Counted from the first letter of the stretch, positions 27,105-35,954 are shown. The stretch: 64,000 nt of DNA from Pseudomonas kairouanensis (GCF_004682055.1 NZ_QUZU01000014.1:1-64000), one strand, 5' to 3'. The notes: generated by a model not told the origin, from the sequence alone. Numbers and translations are program-made.

Positions 27105-27476
27105 CTAGATGGCGGCAAACCGCTTATCGAGGTAATCGATGATCACCTTGGAGTCATACATCCAGGTGGTCTGGCCGTTTTCTTCGATGCGCAGGCACGG
27201 CACCTTGATCTTGCCACCTTGTTCCAGCAGGGTTTGGCGGTCCTGCTCGTTGTTCTTCGCGTCCTTCAACGCCACCGGCACATTCAGGCGGTGCAGGGTG
27301 CGGCGGGTCTTCACGCAGAACGGGCAGGCGTGGAACTGATAGAGGGTCAGGTCCTTGGCCGCTTCGTTGACCTGCGCCTGTTGCTCGGCAGGGCGCTGCT
27401 TTTTGCGCGGGCGAGTCAGGAAGTCGCCTGCGATAATGATTTGGCCGAGGCCCACCCGGAGTGCTTTGACGAACAT
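27105..27476 (-). CDS. Glutaredoxin-like protein
   Basis: A 123-residue protein. A basic N-terminal segment (about 1-40, with RPRKKQRP) precedes a glutaredoxin/GST-N fold: LTLYQFHACPFCVKTRRTL carries the redox motif CPFC (Cys51, Cys54), and IKVPCLRI holds the cis-proline loop. YDSKVIIDYLDKRF at the end contributes the glutathione-binding Ser. It probably reduces disulfides or mixed glutathione disulfides. Single gene, convergent with the AtuA operon. Confidence 0.88.
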   Translation of the reverse strand: MFVKALRVGLGQIIIAGDFLTRPRKKQRPAEQQAQVNEAAKDLTLYQFHACPFCVKTRRTLHRLNVPVALKDAKNNEQDRQTLLEQGGKIKVPCLRIEENGQTTWMYDSKVIIDYLDKRFAAI

Positions 27477-27532
27477 GGCTCAAACCTCTTGCCCGATACA
27501 GAAGGGGCCGCAGCTTACCTGATTTTTGCGGG

Positions 27533-27565
27533 CGAAAAAAAACCGGCGATGAACGCCGGCTTTTT
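27533..27565. terminator. Bidirectional terminator
   Basis: CCGGCG (27543-27548) and CGCCGG (27554-27559) form a hairpin around a short loop. The run of eight A on the left serves the folE transcript (minus strand). Five T follow on the right. It lies between folE and the glutaredoxin-like gene. Confidence 0.8.
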
Positions 27566-27578
27566 CTGACGCAGCCGG

Positions 27579-28124
27579 TTACTTGATCAGGCTGAGGAAT
27601 TCGCTGCGGGTGGCTGCGTTTTCGCGGAACTCACCCAGCATTACCGACGTGATCATCGACGAATTCTGTTTTTCCACACCGCGCATCATCATGCACATGT
27701 GCTTGGCTTCAATCACCACGGCCACGCCCAGGGCGCCGGTCACCTGCAGCACGGCATCGGCGATCTGGCGGCTGAGGTTTTCCTGGATCTGCAGGCGGCG
27801 GGCATACATGTCGACGATCCGTGCGACCTTCGACAGGCCCAGCACTTTGCCGCTCGGGATGTACGCTACATGGGCCTTGCCGATAAACGGCAGCAGGTGG
27901 TGTTCGCACAAAGAGTACAACTCGATGTCCTTGACCAGCACCATTTCGCTGTTGTCAGAGCTGAACAAGGCACCGTTGGTGACTTCTTCCAGTGTCTGCT
28001 CATAGCCGCGGCAGAGGTACTGCATCGCCTTGGCGGCACGTTTTGGCGTGTCGAGCAGGCCCTCGCGGGAAACGTCCTCGCCGAGTTGGCCGAGGATCGC
28101 GGTGTAATTCTGTTCCAGGGACAT
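27579..28124 (-). CDS. folE: GTP cyclohydrolase I
   Basis: A 181-residue zinc enzyme that converts GTP to 7,8-dihydroneopterin triphosphate, the entry step of folate synthesis. The zinc-binding block [20 protein letters not shown] (about residues 70-89) and [17 protein letters not shown] (about 139-155) are the family signatures. The start is ATG at 28124 ([13 protein letters not shown]). Pseudomonas genomes often carry more than one folE; this copy is in the Smr-prmB-aroC neighbourhood, as I recall for P. aeruginosa. Confidence 0.96.
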   Translation of the reverse strand: MSLEQNYTAILGQLGEDVSREGLLDTPKRAAKAMQYLCRGYEQTLEEVTNGALFSSDNSEMVLVKDIELYSLCEHHLLPFIGKAHVAYIPSGKVLGLSKVARIVDMYARRLQIQENLSRQIADAVLQVTGALGVAVVIEAKHMCMMMRGVEKQNSSMITSVMLGEFRENAATRSEFLSLIK

Positions 28125-28202
28125 GAAACTACCTGTGGGATTTTTGCAAAGCGCAAGGTTACGGTGGCGGGCACATCGCTGCAAGCATGACGATTGCACT
28201 TG

Positions 28203-28760
28203 TTATTCGTCGCGCCCTTCCATCATGGTGCGCTTGAGCATCACATACACCGCACCTGCGCCGCCGTGGCGGGCCTGGCAGGAGGTGAAGCCGAGCACCT
28301 GGGCGTGCTGGCGCAGCCAAGTGTTGACGTGGCTCTTGATCATGGGGCGCTTGCCGTCCAGCCGCACGGCCTTGCCGTGAGTGACGCGCACGCAGCGGAT
28401 TTCGAATTTAGTGGCTTCGGCGAGGAAGGCCCACAGGGTTTCGCGGGCTTTTTCCACGCTCATGCCGTGCAGGTCCAGGCTGCCCTCGAACGGGATCTGG
28501 CCAACCTTGAGCTTGCGCATCTGGCTTTCCTGCACGCCGTCGCGTGCCCACATCAGCTCGTCTTCGGGGCCGACGTCGATCACGAACTGGTCCGACAGGC
28601 CATCCACCGTGGTGGCATCGGTACGCACGGTCGCGGCCTGGCGCAGTTTGGCAATCTGCGCCCGGTCGGCCTTGGGTTTGCCGGTGTCGGCGCGGTCGTG
28701 CTTGATCGGCTTGACGCCGCGCAGCTCGTTTTTGAACAGGGAAAAATCGTCGTCTTGCAT
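28203..28760 (-). CDS. Smr domain-containing protein
   Basis: A 185-residue protein with a C-terminal Smr domain (about 90-185). SLDLHGMSVEKARETL and VRVTHGKA are the LDxH and HGxG-like motifs, and the region CQARHGGAGAVYVML ends it. Smr domains act as nucleases in some proteins, including ribosome- or DNA-associated ones. The N-terminal 85 residues are charged and low in structure. It is on the same strand as folE, 78 bp upstream. The cellular role of this stand-alone Smr protein is unsettled. Confidence 0.9.
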   Translation of the reverse strand: MQDDDFSLFKNELRGVKPIKHDRADTGKPKADRAQIAKLRQAATVRTDATTVDGLSDQFVIDVGPEDELMWARDGVQESQMRKLKVGQIPFEGSLDLHGMSVEKARETLWAFLAEATKFEIRCVRVTHGKAVRLDGKRPMIKSHVNTWLRQHAQVLGFTSCQARHGGAGAVYVMLKRTMMEGRDE

Positions 28761-28835
28761 GTCAGCCTCCGCGAAGGGCGGGCAGTTTACCTAAATCGCG
28801 GCGGCCAGGGCGCAGGAAACGCTATCCAAGCGCCA

Positions 28836-29156
28836 TCAGTCGTGTTTTTTCATCAGGTGCGAGGCGATATTCAGCGACAACGGCTGCCGCATTTTCCGAC
28901 GACTGCGCCGCCATAACCACACGCCCAGCCACAGTACCAGCAGCCCGATCACCAACAGGATAGCCGAGCCACCAGGGCTGGCATTCAGTTCGCCAAGGGC
29001 GGGCGAGTGACCAAACAAACCGGCACCACCAGCGCCGGCCAACAACAGTCCTACCATCGCCAGCAGCACGGCAAAACCGGCCACCAGACGCAGACGCCAA
29101 TTGCTCGGGCCCTTGGGGCGCAAGCGACGAGCATCAAAACCATCGGATATCTTCAT
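28836..29156 (-). CDS. Small two-TM membrane protein, unknown function
   Basis: A 106-residue protein with a basic N-terminal cytoplasmic part (RRLRPKGPSNWRLR), two transmembrane segments (about 24-45 and 64-84), and a basic C-terminal tail ending in HLMKKHD. I do not recognise a family. It is on the same strand as the Smr and isochorismatase-like genes, with gaps of 75 and 136 bp, so it may be an independent small unit. Confidence 0.7.
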   Translation of the reverse strand: MKISDGFDARRLRPKGPSNWRLRLVAGFAVLLAMVGLLLAGAGGAGLFGHSPALGELNASPGGSAILLVIGLLVLWLGVWLWRRSRRKMRQPLSLNIASHLMKKHD

Positions 29157-29292
29157 TCCGACCTTTCCTCCAGGGTATCGGCCCTTCGACCGGACAATAC
29201 ACAGGTTGTTCCGGGAGCAGAGGTAAATGCGCCAAATGAGAGGGCTTTGCGGATGAGCGGGGCCATAGGCGCGCCGCTCATCCAGCGGTCGA

Positions 29293-29883
29293 TCAGATCA
29301 GATCTTTGGTCAACGCGAGGGTGGCGAAGTTGTCGGCCATGATGGCCATTTCGGTCTGCTGCACATGTTCGGCCGTCAGGATGCCGCCTTTGTAGGGCAG
29401 GTCGCGGGTGGCACAGGCGTCTTCCACCAGGGTGCAACGAAAGCCCAGGTTCTTGGCCGCGCGCACGGTGGTGCTGACGCTGGAGTGGCTCATGAAGCCG
29501 GCTACGATCAGGTCCAGGGAGCCGAGGTCCTGCAAGTGTTTTTCCAGCCCGGTGCCGTGGAACGCGCTGGGCAACAGCTTGCCGATGATGGTTTCGTCGG
29601 CGACGGGTTCGAGGCCGGGGATGAATTCGCCGCGCTCGCCCTGGGGGTCGAACAGGCCGCCGACGGTGCCCAGGTGGCGCACATGCACGATCGGGCGCCC
29701 GGCGTTACGGGCCGCTGCCACCAACTGCTTGATGTTGTCGACCGCCGCGTCCATGCCCGAGAGGGCGAGTGGACCGCTGAGGTATTCCTTCTGGGCGTCG
29801 ATGATCACGAGGGTCGCATGGCTGAGGTTCGCTGCTGCGTAACCGCGACCGCTGAGTTGAAACATCGTCTTTGGAACGGACAT
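29293..29883 (-). CDS. Isochorismatase-like (cysteine hydrolase fold) protein with Ser in place of catalytic Cys
   Basis: A 196-residue protein of the isochorismatase-like hydrolase fold. Two catalytic positions are present: Asp29 in LVIIDAQKEY and Lys102 in IIGKLLPSAFHGTGL. The usual nucleophile motif GxxTxxCVxxT is here GFMSHSSVSTT, with Ser135 where cysteine is expected. The sequence reads clearly (TCC AGC), so it is not a frameshift artefact. True isochorismatases such as PhzD also lack the cysteine, so it may act on a vinyl ether or have lost hydrolase activity. The ATG at 29883 (MSVPKTMFQL) is used. It is divergent from prmB. Confidence 0.85.
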   Translation of the reverse strand: MSVPKTMFQLSGRGYAAANLSHATLVIIDAQKEYLSGPLALSGMDAAVDNIKQLVAAARNAGRPIVHVRHLGTVGGLFDPQGERGEFIPGLEPVADETIIGKLLPSAFHGTGLEKHLQDLGSLDLIVAGFMSHSSVSTTVRAAKNLGFRCTLVEDACATRDLPYKGGILTAEHVQQTEMAIMADNFATLALTKDLI

Positions 29884-30086
29884 TCTGGGGCTCCTGTGAG
29901 GGGGGCTTTTGCGACATTGTCCACTGGCTGAGCGCTTCTGTGAATCGCTACCATCGTAAGGTACGCCGTTGCTGGCGTGCAGCCATGTCAAGAGGTGAAC
30001 TTGTTTTACACAATGGTGGCAATTTGGATGAAATCTGACGGATGGTAGAGGGCTTTTCGTACATCGTAGGTCGTGGCGAAGGCTGT

Positions 30087-30092
30087 TAGAAT
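30087..30092 (+). promoter_or_regulatory. Possible -10 box for prmB
   Basis: TAGAAT, preceded by TGT, lies 32 bases before the prmB start codon, in the same relative position as at lpxL and the EamA gene. No clear -35. Confidence 0.3.
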
Positions 30093-30123
30093 CGCCAGTC
30101 GTTTTTTCCAGGAGTCTGCCCCC

Positions 30124-31032
30124 GTGATCACTTCCCGCCTGCGCACCTTGCGCGACCACATCCGTTGGGCTGTCAGCCGTTTCCATGGGGAAGACCTGTT
30201 TTTTGGCCATGGCACCGACAATGCCTGGGATGAAGCGCGTCAGTTGGTGCTCGGTGCGCTGCACCTGCCTTGGGAAATTGCCGACAGCTACCTGGACTGC
30301 AACCTGGAAGAAGAAGAGATCTCCCACGTCCAGCGCTTGCTGCATCGCCGTATCCACGAGCGTGTCCCCACCGCTTACCTGTTGAACGAAGCCTGGTTCT
30401 GCGGCATGTCGTTTATCGTCGACGAGCGCGTGCTGATCCCGCGCTCACCGATTGGCGAACTGATCGAAAACCGCTTCGAGCCTTGGCTGGCCCAGCCGCC
30501 GGCGCGCATCCTCGACCTGTGCACCGGCTCCGGTTGCATCGGTATTGCCTGCGCTTACGAGTTCCAGGACGCGCAAGTGGTGCTGGGGGACTTGTCGTTC
30601 GAAGCGTTGGAAGTGGCCAACCAGAACATCGAGCGCCACGGCGTCGATGAGCGTGTGTACACCGTGCAAGGCGACGGCTTCGATGGCCTGCCGGGCCAGC
30701 GCTTCGACTTGATCGTGTCCAACCCGCCGTACGTGGATGCCGAAGACTTCGCCGATATGCCCGACGAATACCAGCACGAACCCGAGCTGGGCCTGGCCTG
30801 CGGCGATGACGGCTTGAATCTGGTACGGCGGATGCTGGCCGAAGCGGCGGACCACCTGACCGAGAAGGGCTTGCTGATTGTCGAGGTGGGCAACAGCCAG
30901 GTGCACGTCGAGGCGCTGTACCCGGAAGTGGACTTTGCCTGGCTGGACTTCCAGCGCGGCGGGCATGGGGTGTTCATGTTGACGGCCGAGCAGTGCCGCC
31001 AGCATCAGGCGGTGTTTGCCGCCAGGGTCTAA
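30124..31032 (+). CDS. prmB: Ribosomal protein L3 glutamine methyltransferase
   Basis: A 302-residue SAM-dependent N5-glutamine methyltransferase that modifies ribosomal protein L3. The SAM-binding motif [14 protein letters not shown] is near residues 130-143 and the catalytic NPPY motif is in [13 protein letters not shown] (near 200). The N-terminal helical domain is typical. The start is GTG at 30124, preceded by AGGAG; the in-frame ATG at 30073 would add 17 residues unlike PrmB. The family differs from PrmC (release factors) in its N-terminus; neighbours folE and aroC agree with PrmB. Confidence 0.95.
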   Translation: MITSRLRTLRDHIRWAVSRFHGEDLFFGHGTDNAWDEARQLVLGALHLPWEIADSYLDCNLEEEEISHVQRLLHRRIHERVPTAYLLNEAWFCGMSFIVDERVLIPRSPIGELIENRFEPWLAQPPARILDLCTGSGCIGIACAYEFQDAQVVLGDLSFEALEVANQNIERHGVDERVYTVQGDGFDGLPGQRFDLIVSNPPYVDAEDFADMPDEYQHEPELGLACGDDGLNLVRRMLAEAADHLTEKGLLIVEVGNSQVHVEALYPEVDFAWLDFQRGGHGVFMLTAEQCRQHQAVFAARV

Positions 31033-31060
31033 CCCGACCTTATTGTAGGAATACGGTCAG

Positions 31061-31084
31061 TGTGGGAACGGGCTTGCTCCCACA
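31061..31084. repeat. Single REP-derived hairpin
   Basis: TGTGGGA and TCCCACA flank ACGGGCTTGC, between the convergent prmB and GNAT-like genes. A truncated member of the REP family. Confidence 0.75.
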
Positions 31085-31105
31085 TTTGATTGCGTTTCAA
31101 CCCAT

Positions 31106-31912
31106 TTAGCGGTGCGTGGCAATCCAGATCAACAACCCCGCCTGAAACACCGTAAACGCCACCAGGCAGGTGATGGTAAAGCGCAACCCGCTATCCTCGC
31201 GCTTGAACTTGGTGACCTTTTCCTCTTCCTTGCGCAGCTTCACTTCGTGCTCCGCCAGGTTCTGCTCGGCCTGTTGCAGCATCTGCGCCGCTTCCAGGAT
31301 CTCGACGAACTGCACCTTCTCGGTGTTCCAGCTGTCGAGCACATCACTGACCTTGCCCGGTTGCACGTTGCCCTTGAGATGCTGCACATCAGCGTAGGCC
31401 ACGTCAAAGCCATGGATGCGCAGGAAGTGGTCGCGACGCAGGCGGGTCGCTTCGTTCAGCGCGTCCTTGTTGGACAGGTCAACGCCGTCGATGCGGTAGC
31501 CGGCCCCTTTCTTTTTCGCCCACGCGGCCCCTTGCGCCACCAGGAAGCGGCCCAACCCTCGGTTGGCCGGTTCGATTTCCACGCTGGTGCCCGGGCCGAA
31601 GTGCGCGCGATGGGTGTCATGGTCGAGCCACACGTCCAGATGGTTCTGCTCGCTGCGCACCCGCTGGCCAGGCAGTTGAATGACCATGCGCAGCAAACTG
31701 TGATGTTTGTCATGGCGCTCGGTATAGCCGAACTGCACGAACCGCAACGGCCGTACACCGGTGGCGCGGTCGGTGGCCAGGGGCGCCAGGCGCAGCATCT
31801 TGAAATGCTCGGGCTGCACATCCGCCCACGGCAGGGGCGCCACGTCGACGGCCGCGGTGTTTTCAGCCGGGGTGTCGGCGGTGGGTTCCGGTGTTGCTTG
31901 AGTGGTTGTCAT
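31106..31912 (-). CDS. Membrane-anchored protein with GNAT-like domain, unknown function
   Basis: A 268-residue protein I cannot name. Residues 1-25 are a Thr/Pro/Ala-rich tail. Residues about 50-175 look like an acetyltransferase (GNAT) fold, with a possible acetyl-CoA loop ANRGLGRFLVAQGAAWAKKKG (116-136) followed by NEATRLRRDHFLRIHGFDVAYAD, the usual 'FYxxxGF' end strand. A charged coiled coil (about 198-240) leads to one transmembrane segment (about 244-265) at the very C-terminus, so the domain would face the cytoplasm as a tail-anchored protein. Start ATG at 31912. It corresponds in position to P. aeruginosa PA1679 as I recall. Confidence 0.7.
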   Translation of the reverse strand: MTTTQATPEPTADTPAENTAAVDVAPLPWADVQPEHFKMLRLAPLATDRATGVRPLRFVQFGYTERHDKHHSLLRMVIQLPGQRVRSEQNHLDVWLDHDTHRAHFGPGTSVEIEPANRGLGRFLVAQGAAWAKKKGAGYRIDGVDLSNKDALNEATRLRRDHFLRIHGFDVAYADVQHLKGNVQPGKVSDVLDSWNTEKVQFVEILEAAQMLQQAEQNLAEHEVKLRKEEEKVTKFKREDSGLRFTITCLVAFTVFQAGLLIWIATHR

Positions 31913-32011
31913 GCGGCGCGATCCTGTCCTAGCCCAGCAAGCCGACGGCCTTTTTGCTGTCGACACTGGACTTATCGGCCGCTTCTCGCAGGACTAGAGA
32001 CAAATTGTCGC

Positions 32012-32971
32012 TTATCGGGGCTGAAGTCCGTCGATAAAGCGCACCACACGGCTGCCCAGTTCGGCAGCCAGGGGCAATTGCGGGTCGTTGTAGGACGCCA
32101 ATTGCTGCTTCACATCCTTGGGCACGATGCGCATCACATGGTTCATGCCTTCGATTACCGCCAGTTGGGCATCCGGCTTGGCCTGTTTGAGTTGGCGGGC
32201 ATCGTCGACGCCCACCTGGATATCGTTGGTGCCCTGGATAATCAGTGCGGGCATGTCCAGCTTGGCGAAGGCTGCCGAGGGATCGGCGCGGAACAGGCTG
32301 ATCAAATAGGGCTGTACGCTCGGTCGGAAAATGCCTTCTAGTGGGCCAGGTACATCCGTATCCACCTGGCCGGCCTTGAGGTGGTCGAGGATCTGCTGAC
32401 TGCGCAGCAGCAGGGCAGGGGGCATATGGTTGGCCAGTTGCTGGCGGATCACCTGGTCCACCGGGCGGGCGCTGCCGGACAGGGAAATCACCCCGGCCGG
32501 CTGCAGGTGCGGCGCAGCCAGGGCGGCGACCAGGGCGCCTTCGCTGTGGCCCAGCACAATCAGCGGGCCCAGGCGCTTGTCGGCCTTGAGCAACTTGCCC
32601 CAGGCCACGGCATCGGCCACGTAGGCGTCTAGTGTCAGGTTGCGCTCATCGGGAGTGGCCGCCAGGCTGGCGGCGACACCGCGCTTGTCGTAGCGCACGC
32701 TGGCGATGTTATGGCGCGCCAGCACCCAGGCCAGGCGCTTGAGGCTGTCATTGCGCGCACCGTCGGCACTGTTGCCGTTGCGGTCGGTGGGGCCGGAGCC
32801 GGCGATGATCAGCACCACCGGCACGGGTTTGTCGGACTGGGGCAGCAGCAGCGAGCCAAAGAGCTCACCGCTGCCGGTGTCCAGGCTGATGGGCCGTTGC
32901 AATACGACAGGGGCGGCGTGGGCCACGGCGGTAAACAGGGTCAGTGTGAGTAGCAGAACGCGAAGCATCAT
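32012..32971 (-). CDS. Exported alpha/beta hydrolase
   Basis: A 319-residue protein with a signal peptide (1-19, ending AHA) and an alpha/beta hydrolase fold. The oxyanion region IIAGSGPTDRNGN follows the first strands (about 55-67), the nucleophile elbow is GHSEG (141-145, Ser143), and the likely acid and base are in GTNDIQV and MNHVMR. The pattern resembles the periplasmic serine aminopeptidase/dienelactone-hydrolase-like YqiA/BAAT group; the substrate is unknown. It is divergent from aroC. Confidence 0.87.
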   Translation of the reverse strand: MMLRVLLLTLTLFTAVAHAAPVVLQRPISLDTGSGELFGSLLLPQSDKPVPVVLIIAGSGPTDRNGNSADGARNDSLKRLAWVLARHNIASVRYDKRGVAASLAATPDERNLTLDAYVADAVAWGKLLKADKRLGPLIVLGHSEGALVAALAAPHLQPAGVISLSGSARPVDQVIRQQLANHMPPALLLRSQQILDHLKAGQVDTDVPGPLEGIFRPSVQPYLISLFRADPSAAFAKLDMPALIIQGTNDIQVGVDDARQLKQAKPDAQLAVIEGMNHVMRIVPKDVKQQLASYNDPQLPLAAELGSRVVRFIDGLQPR

Positions 32972-33113
32972 CGTGCCATTATCCAGGAGGTGTCGGTTCG
33001 ACCAATGTCTACCGGGAAGGTTTCGAGGATGAACTAGTCGGTTGGCCCGCGTATACTGGCGCGCTTGGTTATCACCCCTGAGTGATTACAACTGATTTCA
33101 CGGAGCGCCCTGC

Positions 33114-34205
33114 ATGTCCGGCAATACCTTCGGCAAGCTGTTCACTGTTACCACCGCGGGCGAAAGCCATGGCCCGGCGTTGGTCGCCATTGTCGACGGC
33201 TGCCCGCCCGGCCTTGAGCTGTCCCTGGAAGACCTGCAGCGTGACCTCGACCGCCGCAAGCCCGGCACCAGCCGCCACACCACCCAGCGCCAGGAGCCCG
33301 ACGAAGTCGAAATCCTCTCCGGCGTCTTCGAAGGCCGCACCACCGGGTGCGCCATCGGCCTGCTGATCCGCAACACCGACCAGAAGTCCAAGGACTACTC
33401 GGCGATCAAGGACCTGTTCCGCCCGGCCCATGCCGACTACACCTACCACCACAAATACGGCGAGCGCGACTACCGTGGCGGTGGCCGCAGTTCGGCGCGC
33501 GAAACCGCAATGCGTGTGGCCGCCGGCGCCATCGCCAAGAAGTACCTGGCCACCCAGGGCATTGTGATTCGTGGCTACATGAGCCAGCTGGGCCCGATCG
33601 AAATCCCGTTCAAGACCTGGGACAGCGTGGAAGACAACGCTTTCTTCAGCCCCGACCCGGACAAGGTGCCGGAACTGGAAGCCTATATGGACCAGCTGCG
33701 CCGCGACCAGGACTCGGTCGGCGCCAAGATCACCGTGGTCGCCGAAGGCGTCAAGCCGGGCCTGGGCGAGCCGATCTTCGACCGCCTGGACGCCGAACTG
33801 GCCCACGCGCTGATGAGCATCAATGCGGTGAAGGGCGTCGAGATCGGCGCTGGTTTCGCCTGCGTGTCCCAGCGCGGCACCGAGCACCGTGACGAGCTGA
33901 CGCCGGAAGGCTTCCTCAGCAACAACGCCGGCGGCATCCTCGGCGGCATCTCCTCCGGCCAGCCGATTGTGGCGCACCTGGCGCTCAAGGCCACGTCGAG
34001 CATCACCACGCCGGGCCGCTCGATCGATGTACACGGCAACCCGGTGGATGTGATCACCAAGGGCCGCCACGACCCGTGCGTGGGCATTCGTGCCACACCG
34101 ATTGCCGAGGCGATGATGGCCATCGTGTTGATGGACCACTTGCTGCGCAATCGCGGCCAGAACGCCGACGTTCGCGTGACCACCCCGGTATTGGGCCAGC
34201 TGTGA
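33114..34205 (+). CDS. aroC: Chorismate synthase
   Basis: A 363-residue FMN-dependent enzyme that makes chorismate from EPSP, the last shikimate pathway step. The signature blocks [18 protein letters not shown] (17-34), [24 protein letters not shown] region (about 123-141, here [13 protein letters not shown]) and [10 protein letters not shown] near the C-terminus are all intact. Length is standard. The ATG at 33114 follows an ACGGAGCG ribosome-binding site. A TATACT hexamer at 33052 may be its -10. A REP-type structure separates it from the MFS gene. Confidence 0.98.
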   Translation: MSGNTFGKLFTVTTAGESHGPALVAIVDGCPPGLELSLEDLQRDLDRRKPGTSRHTTQRQEPDEVEILSGVFEGRTTGCAIGLLIRNTDQKSKDYSAIKDLFRPAHADYTYHHKYGERDYRGGGRSSARETAMRVAAGAIAKKYLATQGIVIRGYMSQLGPIEIPFKTWDSVEDNAFFSPDPDKVPELEAYMDQLRRDQDSVGAKITVVAEGVKPGLGEPIFDRLDAELAHALMSINAVKGVEIGAGFACVSQRGTEHRDELTPEGFLSNNAGGILGGISSGQPIVAHLALKATSSITTPGRSIDVHGNPVDVITKGRHDPCVGIRATPIAEAMMAIVLMDHLLRNRGQNADVRVTTPVLGQL

Positions 34206-34212
34206 TGACCCC

Positions 34213-34262
34213 TTGTAGTGAGCGAGCTTGCTCGCGCTGGGCTGCAATGCAGCCCCCTACAA
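34213..34262. repeat. Two-hairpin REP element closed by TTGTAG/CTACAA, abutting the MFS start codon
   Basis: GCGAGC-TT-GCTCGC (34222-34235) and GGGCTGC-AAT-GCAGCCC (34239-34255) are adjacent perfect hairpins. They are enclosed by TTGTAG (34213-34218) and its inverse CTACAA (34257-34262). The element ends one base before the ATG of the MFS gene at 34264, where a Shine-Dalgarno would be expected and none is seen. Confidence 0.8.
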
Positions 34263-34263
34263 C

Positions 34264-35427
34264 ATGAACCCCGGTCTCCCCTACTGGCGCCTCTCCAGCT
34301 TCTACCTCTTCTACTTCGCCCTCTTGGGCGCAACCGCGCCGTTCCTGGCGCTGTACTTCGACCACCTGGGTTTCTCCAGTGCGCGCATTGGCGAACTGGT
34401 AGCCATCCCCATGTTGATGCGCTGCGTGGCCCCCAACCTGTGGGGCTGGCTCGGCGACTACACCGGTCGACGCCTGGCCATCGTGCGCTTTGGCGCGGTG
34501 TGCACCCTGCTGAGTTTTTCGCTGATCTTTGTCAGCAAGACCTACGCCTGGCTGGCCCTGGTGATGGCCTTGCATGCGTTTTTCTGGCACGCGGTGTTGC
34601 CGCAGTTTGAAGTGATCACCCTCGCGCACCTGCACAAACAAACCTCTCGCTACAGCCAGGTGCGCCTGTGGGGCTCCATCGGCTTTATTCTCACCGTGGT
34701 CATCATGGGCCGCCTGTTCGACTGGCTGAGCCTGGATATCTACCCGGTGGTGGTCGTGGTGATCATGGCCGGCATCATCGGTGCCAGCCTGTGGGTGCCC
34801 AATGCCCAGCCCATTGCCCAAGGCAATCGCCTGGCCGGGGAGGGGTTTCTCAAGCAGCTGCGCAGCCCTGGCGTACTGGCGTTTTACGCTTGCGTGGCGT
34901 TGATGCAAATGAGCCATGGCCCGTATTACACCTTTCTTACCCTGCACCTGGAACACCTGGGCTACAGCCGTGGCGTGATTGGCCTGCTGTGGGCGTTGGG
35001 AGTGGTGGCTGAAGTACTGATGTTCCTGGGCATGAGCCGCATCCTCACGCGGTTTTCAGTACGCCGGGTGCTGCTGGCCAGTTTTCTGTTAGCGGCGCTG
35101 CGCTGGTTGCTGCTGGGCACGTTCGCCGAGTTTTTCTGGGTGCTGTTGCTGGCCCAGCTGATGCACGCGGCCACGTTCGGCAGTTTTCATGCGGCGGCGA
35201 TTGCCTTTGTGCAACGCAGTTTTGGCGACAAACAACAAGGCCAGGGCCAGGCACTCTACGCCGCTCTGGCCGGTACCGGCGGTGCGCTGGGCGCGCTGTA
35301 TTCGGGCTACAGCTGGAACCTGTTGGGGCCGACCCTGACGTTCAGCATCGCCAGCGTTGCGGCCCTGGCCGCTGCCGTTATCATCGGTCTTCGATTGCAA
35401 GAGCAGAACCAAGGAACCCTTCAATGA
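34264..35427 (+). CDS. MFS transporter (HcaT/3-phenylpropionate-type)
   Basis: A 387-residue major facilitator with 12 hydrophobic segments. The N-terminus PYWRLSSFYLFYFALLGATAPFLALYF and the GWLGDYTGRR loop between TM2 and TM3 resemble the HcaT/YcaD-like (MFS_1_like) group. The start ATG at 34264 matches relatives beginning MNP..PYWRLS. Its stop overlaps the start of the ARD-like gene by 4 bp, so the two are coupled. The substrate is unknown. It has no ribosome-binding site because a REP structure lies directly upstream. Confidence 0.9.
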   Translation: MNPGLPYWRLSSFYLFYFALLGATAPFLALYFDHLGFSSARIGELVAIPMLMRCVAPNLWGWLGDYTGRRLAIVRFGAVCTLLSFSLIFVSKTYAWLALVMALHAFFWHAVLPQFEVITLAHLHKQTSRYSQVRLWGSIGFILTVVIMGRLFDWLSLDIYPVVVVVIMAGIIGASLWVPNAQPIAQGNRLAGEGFLKQLRSPGVLAFYACVALMQMSHGPYYTFLTLHLEHLGYSRGVIGLLWALGVVAEVLMFLGMSRILTRFSVRRVLLASFLLAALRWLLLGTFAEFFWVLLLAQLMHAATFGSFHAAAIAFVQRSFGDKQQGQGQALYAALAGTGGALGALYSGYSWNLLGPTLTFSIASVAALAAAVIIGLRLQEQNQGTLQ

Positions 35428-35954
35428 GCTATGTCGCCGTCTACTGCGTTGCTACACCGGATACCCCGAACAAGGTCTTGACCCATTTCGAAGACATTGC
35501 CGCGACCTTGGCCGAGCACGGCGTGCGCTTCGAGCGCTGGGCGCCTGGCCCGGTGGAGAAGGGCGCCAGCGATGCACAACTGATCGCGGCGTATCGCCCG
35601 CAGGTCGACGCACTGGGCTATTCGTCCGTCGAGGTGCTCAGTGTGACCGGCGACCACCCGCAATCGGCTGAACTGCGGGGCCAGCTCCTCGATGAGCATC
35701 GCTACAGTGAGGATCAAGCGTGGTTTTTCATCGCCGGCCAAGGCCTTTTCAGCCTGCATGTCGGTGACTACGTGTATGCCGTGCGCTGCGAAAAACACGA
35801 CCTGTTGGTGATCCCGGCAGGTATCGCGCACTGGTTTGACAGGGGCGAGCACCCACATCTGGTGACCCTGCGCCTGTTCAACACGGCAAAAGGTTCGACG
35901 CCGGTGTTCACGGGAGATGATATTGCCCGGCGTTTTCCCGGATTGGACGACTAA
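35424..35954 (+). CDS. Acireductone-dioxygenase-like cupin with altered metal site
   Basis: A 176-residue cupin. Overall sequence (LTHFEDIAATLAEHGVRFERW, FFIAGQGLFSLHVGDYVYAVRCEKHDLLVIPAG, LRLFNTAKGSTPVFTGDDIARRFP) is clearly the acireductone dioxygenase (MtnD/ARD) family of methionine salvage. The family's metal ligands are His-x-His, Glu and His. Here the segment is EHRYSEDQAWFF: His92 is kept, the second His is Tyr94, the Glu is Gln98, and the last ligand His136 (AGIAHWFD) is kept. Metal binding and dioxygenase activity are therefore doubtful. mtnB and mtnC, which I recall beside mtnD downstream of aroC-MFS in P. aeruginosa, are absent here. It is coupled to the MFS gene. Confidence 0.85.
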   Translation: MSYVAVYCVATPDTPNKVLTHFEDIAATLAEHGVRFERWAPGPVEKGASDAQLIAAYRPQVDALGYSSVEVLSVTGDHPQSAELRGQLLDEHRYSEDQAWFFIAGQGLFSLHVGDYVYAVRCEKHDLLVIPAGIAHWFDRGEHPHLVTLRLFNTAKGSTPVFTGDDIARRFPGLDD

